A stretch of DNA of 9,286 nt from Candidatus Cloacimonadota bacterium (GTDB lineage: Bacteria > Cloacimonadota > Cloacimonadia > JGIOTU-2): NCBI GenBank assembly GCA_014384665.1, contig JACNFI010000437.1:1-9286 (forward strand), written 5' to 3'. This document shows, in pieces, positions 1-6,018 of this stretch. Numbering within the stretch: the first letter of the stretch is position 1; each line of letters opens with the position of its first letter. A model generated the notes under the pieces. The model had not been told where the DNA came from. It made no database searches and was given only the letters and a program-made list of their open reading frames with translations. Made by a program: the position numbers and the translations under genes.

Positions 1-560
1 CCACCAATAATTGCATACACTTTTCCGAATTGCGACGCTGCATCAAGAATATGTGACATCTTAGGATGTGAACACCCAACGATTAAAACTATACCTTTTT
101 CTGTTTTAACCCCGTTAGAGATATGTTCTCTTTGAGCTTTCCTCCAGACTTCAGAATCTCTAACGGGGTGAACAGCCATAGATTGCTCTATGGAGTCAAG
201 TTCACCAGTAGAAAAAACATTATCATGAATCTTTAAAGGTTCACTTACAGATATTACTTCCTTTGCCCCACGAACTCCTCTAAATGAAACAGGCACATAA
301 ACTTTAACATTATTGTTCACATTAAGAAACGCTGATAGACCGCCAGTATGGTCAAAATGAGAATGAGAGATAAAGACTTCATCAATAGAAGTGGGCTCTA
401 TGTTGAGTTTTCTCATATTATAAAGAAGGATAGAACCATTTGTCCCGGTGTCAAAAAGAATCCTCGGTGTGTTTTCAATTTCTACGAGGCAAGAAAAACC
501 CCAATCAGCACGGAGTCCCTTCTTGTAAACTGTATTGTCATAAATTATTGTAATCTTCAT
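1..560 (-). CDS. Metallo-beta-lactamase-fold hydrolase (COG1237-like), 3' end outside window
   Basis: The 5' part of a gene, about 187 codons, runs off the left edge. The start is ATG at 560, preceded by a clear GAGGAG ribosome-binding site. The metal-binding motif HSHFDHTGG is at residues 66-74, and GCSHP at 162-166 supplies the next metal-ligand histidine. The visible part ends in AIIGG, which in this family usually leads into the HL of the next conserved block, so the final strands are missing only because of the window edge. The pattern fits the COG1237 group of MBL proteins, annotated by similarity as dihydropteroate/methanopterin-type hydrolases; the substrate cannot be told. Residues 131-151 (HPVRDS...HISNGV) are an in-frame insertion made by a palindromic repeat: relatives would be expected to run directly from a SMAV-like strand into KTEKG. 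The gene lies 39 bp downstream of the lipoprotein gene on the same strand, so the two are probably co-transcribed. Confidence 0.9.
   Translation of the reverse strand, partial: MKITIIYDNTVYKKGLRADWGFSCLVEIENTPRILFDTGTNGSILLYNMRKLNIEPTSIDEVFISHSHFDHTGGLSAFLNVNNNVKVYVPVSFRGVRGAKEVISVSEPLKIHDNVFSTGELDSIEQSMAVHPVRDSEVWRKAQREHISNGVKTEKGIVLIVGCSHPKMSHILDAASQFGKVYAIIG
110..168. repeat. CCCCGTTAGA palindromic element, copy 1 (inside MBL gene)
   Basis: A 59-bp segment bounded by perfect 13-bp inverted repeats, CCCCGTTAGAGAT (110-122) and ATCTCTAACGGGG (156-168). The same ends occur at 6311-6410 and 8801-8903, with unrelated interiors. The right flank TGAAC is shared with copy 3. The element plus four flanking bases equals 63 bp (108-170), exactly 21 codons, and is read through by the MBL gene with no stop codon. 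Confidence 0.9.
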
Positions 561-599
561 TTTTTCTCCTCTTTAGCTTTATACATAATTCTACATTTA

Positions 600-1199
600 T
601 TATTTGGCCCAGACATGCTCATGGCAATTGGAAATGCAGAAAGGAAATTTTATGCTTATTCTTGTCATTTTACCATCAACTTTCCCTTCCCAGAAAAGTT
701 CTTTTTCTCTTCTTTCAAAATGATTATCAAGAAAGTCCAAACTCAAAGGTCGTAAGAACCAATCAAAGTCAAACCAACTTCCCTCTTTTGCACCGCTTAT
801 ATCACAAATAAAAACAATGGATTTTCTTGCTTCATCAAATTCCATATCAGGATTAACGATTTGTCTATTGTATCTTTTCAGGATTTTCTTAAAAGCATCG
901 GTCTTTTTAGATTGAAATTTCTCTTTTGATTTTAGAATTTCAGAAAAATCCTCTTTATTCAAAAAAGTTTCTCTTTGATAATGAAGAATTTTTCCTTCTG
1001 CTTTTATCTCTATGTAAATTTGCGATTCAGTCATTGGAGAGATTGGCCCCGACTTGTCGGGATGAAGTTCTTTTGTTCTCAATGTATCCTTTTCTTTCTG
1101 TCTTGCCTGATACTTTGAGCTTTTATTACAGCCAACTGTTAGCATTTCTAAAACTAACAATACAATTAATAGCGAATAATAAAGAAATTTTTTATTCAT
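600..1199 (-). CDS. Predicted lipoprotein of unknown function
   Basis: A 199-residue protein. The start at 1199 is supported by GGAGGT about 6 bases upstream. The N-terminus is a lipoprotein-type signal: MNKK, a hydrophobic stretch (residues 5-20), then LTVGC with the candidate lipidated Cys at 24. The Thr at -3 is not the commonest residue there, so lipidation is likely but not certain. A charged linker (25-45) follows, then a soluble domain that I do not recognise, rich in Lys, Phe and Asp, with FDFDWFLRPLSLDF near residues 142-155. It has no catalytic motif that I can see. Residues 46-52 (HPDKSGP) are encoded by a CCCGACaaGTCGGG palindrome that recurs elsewhere in the window, so part of the linker derives from a repeat. 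The MBL gene follows on the same strand after 39 bp. A protein anchored outside the cytoplasm is the most that can be inferred. Confidence 0.75.
   Translation of the reverse strand: MNKKFLYYSLLIVLLVLEMLTVGCNKSSKYQARQKEKDTLRTKELHPDKSGPISPMTESQIYIEIKAEGKILHYQRETFLNKEDFSEILKSKEKFQSKKTDAFKKILKRYNRQIVNPDMEFDEARKSIVFICDISGAKEGSWFDFDWFLRPLSLDFLDNHFERREKELFWEGKVDGKMTRISIKFPFCISNCHEHVWAK
1048..1061. repeat. CCCGACttGTCGGG palindrome inside the lipoprotein gene
   Basis: A perfect palindrome with 6-bp arms and a 2-base centre, identical as a double strand to the cores at 4494-4507 and 4565-4578. It is read in frame as DKSGP on the minus strand. Confidence 0.8.
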
Positions 1200-1264
1200 A
1201 CGATTACCTCCATATCAGACACTCTTTATAAAATAAAAAGTGTTTAATTTTTATACAACTTTTA

Positions 1265-1308
1265 ATGAACTTATGTTCATAAGTTAATATTGTAATTTCA
1301 CCTGTCAA
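1265..1308 (-). promoter_or_regulatory. Candidate promoter and operator for the lipoprotein gene
   Basis: A consensus -35 box TTGACA lies on the minus strand at 1303-1308. The -10 is weak: TAACTT after 16 bp is the best spaced candidate. Where the -10 and start point would fall there is a palindrome with 11-bp arms and one mismatch (1265-1275 and 1278-1288; core AACTTATG/CATAAGTT perfect). That placement suits an operator, but no regulator is identifiable. Confidence 0.4.
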
Positions 1309-1358
1309 ATAAAAAGTTAGTTCGGAAATATTTTCTGTAGCTCCCGCTTATAATAATT

Positions 1359-1520
1359 TATGATTATTCAATTAAATCAGGTTTTACTTTTATTTTGTAA
1401 TGCAAGTGTCCTCACTTGCAATATTCACAATCGGGATCCCGATATTATCGGGATGTTACAAGAAGCCAAGAAATAAAATACGAATGTTATAACCTATGCT
1501 GAACTAATTGAATAATCATA
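1359..1520. mobile_element. MITE-like element with 16-bp terminal inverted repeats
   Basis: A 162-bp segment starts with TATGATTATTCAATTA (1359-1374) and ends with its exact reverse complement (1505-1520). Directly outside each end lies the same 8-bp sequence, TAATAATT (1351-1358 and 1521-1528), the expected form of a target-site duplication. No coding capacity is present. The interior holds two perfect hairpins. This is the structure of a non-autonomous transposon (MITE) mobilised in trans. The caveat is that the duplicated octamer is A+T only, so a chance match is easier than usual. Confidence 0.65.
1401..1454. repeat. Two adjacent perfect hairpins inside the MITE-like element
   Basis: TGCAAGTG (1401-1408) pairs with CACTTGCA (1413-1420) around TCCT. 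ATCCCGAT (1436-1443) pairs with ATCGGGAT (1447-1454) around ATT, and overlaps a 14-bp palindrome ATCGGGATCCCGAT (1430-1443). They lie 3' of the DUF401 gene and could end its transcript as RNA hairpins, but neither has a good U-tract. Confidence 0.6.
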
Positions 1521-1563
1521 TAATAATTTAATAAGCCTTGGGTTTATTAATAGGCATAGAAAA

Positions 1564-2757
1564 TCATACACAAAATATAGATAGGATAAGTGCAACAAAT
1601 AGTGATATTGCTACTGGTAAAATCGTTCTCTTAAAAAAATCTTTTAGATTTGAGCCAAAAAATTCAATAGAAACAGATACACATGGATGTATGGGAGAGA
1701 TGACATATCCCATATATATTGAAAAAAGACTAATCGCAAACACTAAATAGGTCATTGAATTAACACTAAAACTTGAGTAATAAATTGGGAGTAAAATAGC
1801 AAAAGGCATTTGAACCCTACCTGTCACAAAACCTAAGAATGCAGCAACCCCTACAACTAGAAAACTTTTGCAAAATACTATATCAGAAATTACTTTTGAA
1901 ATGTTTGAAGCTTGAAATATATTCAAAAAAAGAAACATCCCAATGATTATCAAAAAGAATTTCCAGGGTTTCATCTTTGCTGAAATAGATTTTATTCTTT
2001 TCAAATTTAATTTTCCAAAGGAAAATGCAAGAATAAGGCTTGTCAAAACACCAACTGAAAGAGGTATTTCTTGAATAATGTTCTTAAATAAACTCATTAA
2101 AATTAAATGAATAATAGGAGCAGATAGTATTATTGAAACTGGTATAAAAATTTTTCTTCGTATAATATTATCACTTGTTTTCAGATTGCCGTGTATTTCT
2201 CTAAGCAAAAAAATATAACCTAAAATAATCATCAGGATAAAACCAGGAATAATATAAAGCATAGCAACATAGAGACTCAGATTAGCCATTTTGGTTGTAA
2301 CAAGCAAAGCACCAAGTGGATAAATCAAGATAAGAGTATGCCTGAACCAAACATTAATCGCAGTGTATTTATCATCAGAAATGTCAGTTCCAGCTCTAAG
2401 AACAAGTGGAGCTGAAAGAAGTGCTCCGCCTGGCATTGGAAGCATTCCAAGAAAAGCTGGACCAAACATAAGAAATGACTTCCTCTTCATTTTAAGATTA
2501 TTAACAAGGTCGTCCATAAGTCCAGAAACCTCTAATGCTCCACCAATAAGTGGAATCAAACCAACAGCAAAAGCTAACAATAGAATTGATGGGTCAGTTA
2601 GAGTATTCTGTATTTGAGCAAGTATCTCTCTAAAACTAAGATTGAATATGCCCAGCACAATAGCACCTATAATAAAGCCAATCCAGATATTTTTTCGGGC
2701 TATTATTATCATAAGTGCTAAAGATATGAGGAAGCCGAGCCAGATTAAGAGAGTCAT
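1564..2757 (-). CDS. DUF401 family integral membrane protein (putative transporter)
   Basis: A 397-residue, very hydrophobic protein with roughly ten membrane segments throughout its length. The signature region FGPAFLGMLPMPGGALLSAPLV (about residues 97-118) is typical of the DUF401/COG1906 family, which belongs to the broad ion-transporter superfamily of GntP- and citrate-type carriers. The substrate is unknown. The length is normal for the family and both ends look intact. The ATG at 2757 has no clear Shine-Dalgarno sequence; only A-rich sequence precedes it, so expression may depend on an unstructured leader. It is 219 bp downstream of the AlbA_2 gene on the same strand, and the gap carries degenerate tandem repeats, so a shared transcript is possible but not shown. 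A MITE-like element lies just past its stop. Confidence 0.85.
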   Translation of the reverse strand: MTLLIWLGFLISLALMIIIARKNIWIGFIIGAIVLGIFNLSFREILAQIQNTLTDPSILLLAFAVGLIPLIGGALEVSGLMDDLVNNLKMKRKSFLMFGPAFLGMLPMPGGALLSAPLVLRAGTDISDDKYTAINVWFRHTLILIYPLGALLVTTKMANLSLYVAMLYIIPGFILMIILGYIFLLREIHGNLKTSDNIIRRKIFIPVSIILSAPIIHLILMSLFKNIIQEIPLSVGVLTSLILAFSFGKLNLKRIKSISAKMKPWKFFLIIIGMFLFLNIFQASNISKVISDIVFCKSFLVVGVAAFLGFVTGRVQMPFAILLPIYYSSFSVNSMTYLVFAISLFSIYMGYVISPIHPCVSVSIEFFGSNLKDFFKRTILPVAISLFVALILSIFCV

Positions 2758-2976
2758 TTTTACTTATTGTTATTTAATAATATTTTCTTATTTCAAGTGC
2801 ATTACTTTCATTATTTTTCATTACTTTTTCATTACCTTCATCACATATTTGACCCGTTAATCAGCTCCTTCGGAGATAAACACATCTCTTTTAATAATAT
2901 TGAACAATTCCATATAAGCAGTCTTGTTGGACATATTATTAAGTTTTTGATATTCTTTTTCATTATCTTACCTTAT
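2758..2976. other. 219-bp gap with degenerate repeats between DUF401 and AlbA_2 genes
   Basis: I find no convincing gene. Positions 2798-2845 are a decayed tandem array of about 11 bp (minus-strand unit near GTAATGAAAAA). A 14-bp sequence ATATTTGACCCRTT occurs at 2845-2858 and again at 2996-3009 in the end of the AlbA_2 gene, bracketing 137 bp. A minus-strand frame of about 40 codons, from an ATG near 2970, runs to the first of these repeats and ends in NGSNM. This resembles the NGSNI near the end of the AlbA_2 protein and may be a displaced piece of its C-terminus. Confidence 0.4.
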
Positions 2977-4374
2977 TCAATTTTTCCTATTTGTGATATT
3001 TGACCCATTCTTGACCCATTCTTGACCCACTTGACCCAATTCATAGTAAACACTTCTACCTTTGCCTTTACGAGTTAAGACGCCTTTATTAACAAGCATA
3101 TCAAGGTCTCTTTTTGATGTCTCTCTTGTTGTTTGGTTAATCTCTTGATACCCCTTATTTGTTATTCTGCCTTTTTCTTTCACATACATTACTGCTTTAA
3201 TCTGTCTCTCATTTAATCCTAATTTATGCAGATATTCTTGAGTATAAATATCTTTTCTGAAAACAATATGAAATCCGCCAAATGCTTCTTCAAATGTTGG
3301 TTCAGGGATGCTGTGATTTTTACAGGCATTTATCATTCTCTGGATACCACTTCCATACTTTTCAATTTCTCCTATGTCATAGAAGACTTGGGCTATTAGT
3401 TTATTTCTTGGCTTTGAAGGATGATTAGGATCATATAGATCCTGGAGAGTAATTCCTGGTGGAAGACCACCTGGATTCCAGATTGAAATGTAATCGTCGA
3501 AAATTTTAATAATAATATCAGCTGAGTCGCTGTAATCTCTGTGGCATACTGCGTTTAAAACCCCCTCTCTTAATGCATCAAGTGGATAATCCCATATCTC
3601 TTCTCTTTGCGGCTTGCCTGTAATTTCATAACGAACATTTATATTCTTTCTAATACAAGCCATAACATCTTCAACCTGCTCAATTAAGTCTAGTTCAATA
3701 TAACTATCGTCAATTATAATTACTTCCTTTCTAAATCTGCCACAATGGACTTTTGCCTGTTTCAGAAAATATTGAGGTTCTTTGCCAAAGAGAAGAATTG
3801 CTGCCAAAGTAGGTTTACCATCCTTTATGAGTTCCAATTTTTCAAGAACCTGTTGTGGAGCTTCTGTAAATTTTCTTCTACCTGCTCGTTTTGTGGTCTC
3901 AATGTATCTATCAACTTTTTTAAAATCTATATCGCTTAGTTTCGCATCTTTTGCTGGGAAAGCGTCCCAACTTGAGCCAGTAGAATATAAATATAATTCT
4001 GTAATCTCTTTTGAACTCATTAACTTATTGCTATTTGCAACTCGTTTGTAGCATCTGCCTTTTATAGAAACAGGTTTTATAGGAAATTCAGAGGTTGTGA
4101 GCAACACAATAGTTTTTCCTTCTACTGTTTCTATTTTTATATCAGGAATTACTGCTGGTTCGGTAGATTGAAATATACGATTTGACCATTGTTTAAGAGT
4201 TTCTTTGCCAACTTGAATACCCTTTATCTTACCTCTATCAGAAACTCCGATAATGATAATTCCACCCATTGTATTAGCAAAAGCACTAACAGATTCTACA
4301 GCTTCTCTATCAAAAGTTTCCTTAAATTCTACTGTCTCAGATTCTCCTGATGATATAATTTTTTCAATATTCAT
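2977..4374 (-). CDS. AlbA_2 (Schlafen-type) domain protein with HATPase_c_4 and winged-helix regions, RecG-like annotation (COG2865)
   Basis: A 465-residue protein. Residues 10-130 form the AlbA_2 putative DNA/nucleic-acid-binding domain, with ESETVEFKET at 11-20 and GGIIIIGVSDRGKIKG at 37-52. Residues about 265-370 carry the ATPase-like C-terminal region, with ALREGVLNAVCHRDYS (267-282), NPGGLPPG (300-307) and YGSGIQRM (340-347). A winged-helix-like region occupies about 385-445. Databases often label this family an ATP-dependent DNA helicase or a transcriptional regulator; it has no helicase motor, so a DNA-binding regulator is the safer reading. The start at 4374 is preceded by AAGGTG at a suitable distance. 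Residues 447-459 (GQVGQEWVKNGSN) come from an 11-bp tandem repeat read in all three frames, so the true C-terminus may vary between strains. Genes of this kind are common in variable genome regions. Confidence 0.85.
   Translation of the reverse strand: MNIEKIISSGESETVEFKETFDREAVESVSAFANTMGGIIIIGVSDRGKIKGIQVGKETLKQWSNRIFQSTEPAVIPDIKIETVEGKTIVLLTTSEFPIKPVSIKGRCYKRVANSNKLMSSKEITELYLYSTGSSWDAFPAKDAKLSDIDFKKVDRYIETTKRAGRRKFTEAPQQVLEKLELIKDGKPTLAAILLFGKEPQYFLKQAKVHCGRFRKEVIIIDDSYIELDLIEQVEDVMACIRKNINVRYEITGKPQREEIWDYPLDALREGVLNAVCHRDYSDSADIIIKIFDDYISIWNPGGLPPGITLQDLYDPNHPSKPRNKLIAQVFYDIGEIEKYGSGIQRMINACKNHSIPEPTFEEAFGGFHIVFRKDIYTQEYLHKLGLNERQIKAVMYVKEKGRITNKGYQEINQTTRETSKRDLDMLVNKGVLTRKGKGRSVYYELGQVGQEWVKNGSNITNRKN
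3000..3038. repeat. TTGACCCA tandem repeat within the 3' end of the AlbA_2 gene
   Basis: Four copies of TTGACCCA begin at 3000, 3011, 3022 and 3031; the first three are spaced by 11 bp (TTGACCCATTC) and the last by 9. An 11-bp period is not a multiple of three, so the copies are translated in different frames as GQ, GQ, WVK and GS. Copy-number change would shift the frame of the last residues. Confidence 0.85.
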
Positions 4375-4453
4375 AATCTTAACACCTTTTTTATTACTTT
4401 TTTGGGAAAGGAAGGCTAAGCCAGATAGAAAATTTATTTTTATTTCCAGTAGA

Positions 4454-4465
4454 TTTCATATGAAA
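4454..4465. promoter_or_regulatory. Perfect 12-bp palindrome upstream of the AlbA_2 gene
   Basis: TTTCATATGAAA lies about 80 bp upstream of the AlbA_2 start codon in an otherwise non-coding A+T-rich leader. It could be an operator, perhaps for the encoded DNA-binding protein, but there is only one copy and the sequence is simple. Confidence 0.25.
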
Positions 4466-4477
4466 ATAGCGCGCAGA

Positions 4478-4592
4478 TTACACACCCCGTCTTCCCGACA
4501 AGTCGGGAATCCACCCCTCTCAAGAGGGGATTTTTTTAGAAATTCCCTTAATAAGAGGGGTCTTCCCGACTTGTCGGGGAGGGGGTGTGTTA
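4478..4592. repeat. Long foldback repeat with CCCGACaaGTCGGG cores
   Basis: An imperfect palindrome of about 115 bp. The outer arms are ACACACCCC and GGGGTGTGT. Inside these are cores CCCGACAAGTCGGG (4494-4507) and CCCGACTTGTCGGG (4565-4578), then inner arms CCCCTCTcaAGAGGGG (4515-4530) and a weaker AAGAGGGG at 4553-4560. As RNA it would fold into a long stem on either strand. It fills the space between the radical SAM and AlbA_2 genes. An open frame through it on the minus strand is a by-product of the repeat, not a gene. Confidence 0.85.
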
Positions 4593-4630
4593 TTTTCATC
4601 ATCCTTTCAGGCTCGGCGCCCAGACGGGTG

Positions 4631-4653
4631 TGTCCCGATTTGTTTTCGGGACA
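4631..4653 (-). terminator. Hairpin just past the radical SAM gene, possible terminator
   Basis: A perfect 8-bp stem, TGTCCCGA (4631-4638) and TCGGGACA (4646-4653), with a 7-base loop, starts 8 bp past the stop codon of the radical SAM gene. There is no U-tract after it on the minus strand, so it may act as a transcript-end stabiliser, or simply be another palindromic repeat. Confidence 0.4.
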
Positions 4654-4661
4654 TGTAGGTT

Positions 4662-5603
4662 TCATCTATTTTTTATTTTGAAGAAAAACCCTCTTTCCAA
4701 ATTCTGAACTTTAATGATATTTCTTTCCAGAAGTGATTGCAAATACTTATTTATCTCATTGATATGAATTCCAAGTGTTTCTGACAAATCTTCAGCAGTA
4801 CAGGGTCTTCTTCTAATAGTAGCTATTATCCGCTCTTCTATATTGTGGTCAAAACTGGCAATTTTCTCCCTTGATTTGAAATTCCCAATAACCTCAACTG
4901 GCAAATCCTTAAAATATGAAACAACTTTTTTTAGCGAAACACTGTTAATTGGCTTTACCCAATTCTCTGTTCCTGGTCTATCAAGAGAGTTAATCTGCAC
5001 ATATGTAGGATTGATTTTCATAATGTCTTCTCTCAATAATTTCAGTTCACTATCAGTATCATTAATGCCGGGGACAATAAATATTTCCAGCCAGATTCCT
5101 CCTTTAAATTCCTTTCGAAATTCTATTAAACCATAAATAATCTTTTGGATATCTAACCTGTTGTCCGCTCTATTTATTCTCCTAAATGCTTGCTCAGAAA
5201 CAGCATCAAGAGAAGGCATAACCAAATCAGCCCTAATAATTTCATCCCTTACTTCCTTTTGATACAGAAGGGAGCCATTTGTCAGAACTGCTATTTTGTA
5301 TTGTGGATAGTTTCCTTTCAAAAAATCAATTATTTTTCCAATGCCTATATTCAAAGTTGGTTCACCAGAGCCGGAAAATGTTATATAATCTAACTTTGGA
5401 TTTCCATCAAGATAGTCTTTCAATTCAGCAATTATATCTTTTACTGGAATATATTCTTTTCGCTCTGTAGTAAGATTGGTTGTAGCCCCACATTCACAAT
5501 AAACACAGTTATATGTGCAGGTTTTAAATGGAATAGGGTCAATACCGAGTGATATACCCAACCTTCTTGAGGGAACTGGACCAAATATATACTGATATTT
5601 CAT
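4662..5603 (-). CDS. Radical SAM protein, COG0731 (wyosine-synthase-like) family
   Basis: A 313-residue protein that opens with FGPVPSRRLGISLGID, a hallmark of this group. The 4Fe-4S cluster cysteines are C29, C33 and C36 in the CX3CX2C motif CTYNCVYC. FSGSGEPTL (76-84) is the SAM-binding GGE-like stretch, and LTNGSLL and LVMPSLDA fit the following barrel strands. A C-terminal winged-helix-like segment (about 250-313) is appended, as in many bacterial members. Databases name the family after archaeal tRNA wyosine synthase, but bacteria generally lack wyosine, so the bacterial substrate is not known. The ATG at 5603 has no well-placed Shine-Dalgarno sequence; a hairpin occupies 5612-5629, just upstream. 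It probably has its own promoter (extended -10 at 5662-5670). No frameshift or missing cluster residue is seen. Confidence 0.85.
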   Translation of the reverse strand: MKYQYIFGPVPSRRLGISLGIDPIPFKTCTYNCVYCECGATTNLTTERKEYIPVKDIIAELKDYLDGNPKLDYITFSGSGEPTLNIGIGKIIDFLKGNYPQYKIAVLTNGSLLYQKEVRDEIIRADLVMPSLDAVSEQAFRRINRADNRLDIQKIIYGLIEFRKEFKGGIWLEIFIVPGINDTDSELKLLREDIMKINPTYVQINSLDRPGTENWVKPINSVSLKKVVSYFKDLPVEVIGNFKSREKIASFDHNIEERIIATIRRRPCTAEDLSETLGIHINEINKYLQSLLERNIIKVQNLERGFFFKIKNR

Positions 5604-5611
5604 CTAAGTGC

Positions 5612-5629
5612 GAAGGCATAAATACCTTC
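5612..5629. repeat. GAAGGYAT/ATACCTTC palindrome in the radical SAM leader
   Basis: GAAGGCAT (5612-5619) and ATACCTTC (5622-5629) pair with a single mismatch, which becomes a G-U wobble in RNA. The sequence is closely related to the perfect palindrome inside the SRP RNA gene at 5876-5896. It lies in the place where a ribosome-binding site would be expected. Confidence 0.6.
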
Positions 5630-5637
5630 ACTTATTC

Positions 5638-5661
5638 AAAAAAAGCATCATAAATGATGCT
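5638..5661 (-). terminator. Intrinsic terminator downstream of the SRP RNA
   Basis: On the minus strand, AGCATCAT and ATGATGCT (5644-5661) form a perfect 8-bp stem followed by a run of T (5638-5643). It sits about 55 bp past the SRP RNA 3' end and before the radical SAM gene. The centre is only two bases, so the loop must open a pair or more. Confidence 0.65.
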
Positions 5662-5670
5662 ATTATAGCA
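5662..5670 (-). promoter_or_regulatory. Extended -10 promoter element for the radical SAM gene
   Basis: TGCTATAAT on the minus strand is a perfect extended -10. There is no good -35 17 bp upstream, which is acceptable for extended -10 promoters. The predicted start point falls within the terminator hairpin immediately downstream, so that palindrome may double as an operator. Confidence 0.5.
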
Positions 5671-5715
5671 GTTGCCTTAATTTTACATTTTTCATTTTGC
5701 ATTTTTAATTTAAAA

Positions 5716-6013
5716 GGGGTATGCACCTATCCTTGAGATTTTATTCCAAGCATTTTTATGTAGTTAACTAAAACCAAGTTTACCAACGGCACATCTGACT
5801 GATTGCTTATTGCTGCTACCTTCCGGTTCTGACAAGATTCACAGAGTCCGATTGCGTTAGACTTGACCATTCCAGCCGAAGGTATAATACCTTCGGACAA
5901 CATCACTTTCATAAAAAGAAACTTAGCCATCAAATCCCGCAGATAGGGATTCAGCCCTGCTATAGCGGATTGCAGGTTACAGGACACCGCTAACTTCCCG
6001 CTTAGCATACCCC
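5716..6013 (-). ncRNA. ffs: Signal recognition particle RNA, long bacterial form with Alu domain
   Basis: The universally conserved domain IV is on the minus strand: GTCAGAACCGGAAGGTAGCAG, then CAATAAGCA, with the GGAA tetraloop at 5821-5824. This is the part bound by the Ffh protein. The 5' part has the Alu-domain sequence of long bacterial SRP RNAs (GCGGTGTCCTGTAACCTGCAA ... CCGCT, about 5960-5995). The ends are set by a perfect 9-bp closing helix, GGGGTATGC (6013-6005) with GCATACCCC (5724-5716), followed by TTTT. Helix 5 can be traced: GATTT/AAATC, CTAAG/CTTGG, TTTTTATG/CATAAAAA and CAAGTCTAACG/CGTTGGTAAACTTG. The 298-nt length is somewhat above the usual 265-275. The excess is on one strand of helix 5, where 44 nt (5866-5909) face only 14 nt (5761-5774) and contain a perfect 10-bp hairpin. 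A 110-codon frame across this gene is spurious. Confidence 0.92.
5876..5896. repeat. Perfect 10-bp palindrome inside the SRP RNA gene
   Basis: CCGAAGGTAT (5876-5885) and ATACCTTCGG (5887-5896) are separated by one base. The core GAAGGTAT/ATACCTTC is nearly repeated at 5612-5629. It forms an extra hairpin branching from one strand of helix 5. Confidence 0.85.
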
Positions 6014-6018
6014 AATTT

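Larger units (their letters stand above)
1200..1563. other. 364-bp gap between lipoprotein and DUF401 genes
   Basis: I see no gene here. The right half is taken up by a MITE-like element and its inner hairpins. The left half (1200-1350) is the control region of the lipoprotein gene. It has a candidate -35 box, a palindrome at 1265-1288, and a second inverted repeat at 1219-1243 (CACTCTTTAT / ATAAAAAGTG, one mismatch) that ends about 20 bp before the start codon. Confidence 0.6.

Noticed and set aside
348..755. Plus-strand open frame of 135 codons
   Set aside because: It is antisense to the MBL and lipoprotein genes, which have motifs and ribosome-binding sites; this frame has neither.
2970..3060. 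CRISPR array from repeated TTGACCCA
   Set aside because: Units are 8-11 bp with no spacers of usable length, and they are part of a coding sequence.
4456..4665. 69-codon open frame on the minus strand, and an overlapping one on the plus strand
   Set aside because: Both are translations of the foldback repeat; length and composition come from the palindromes, with no ribosome-binding site.
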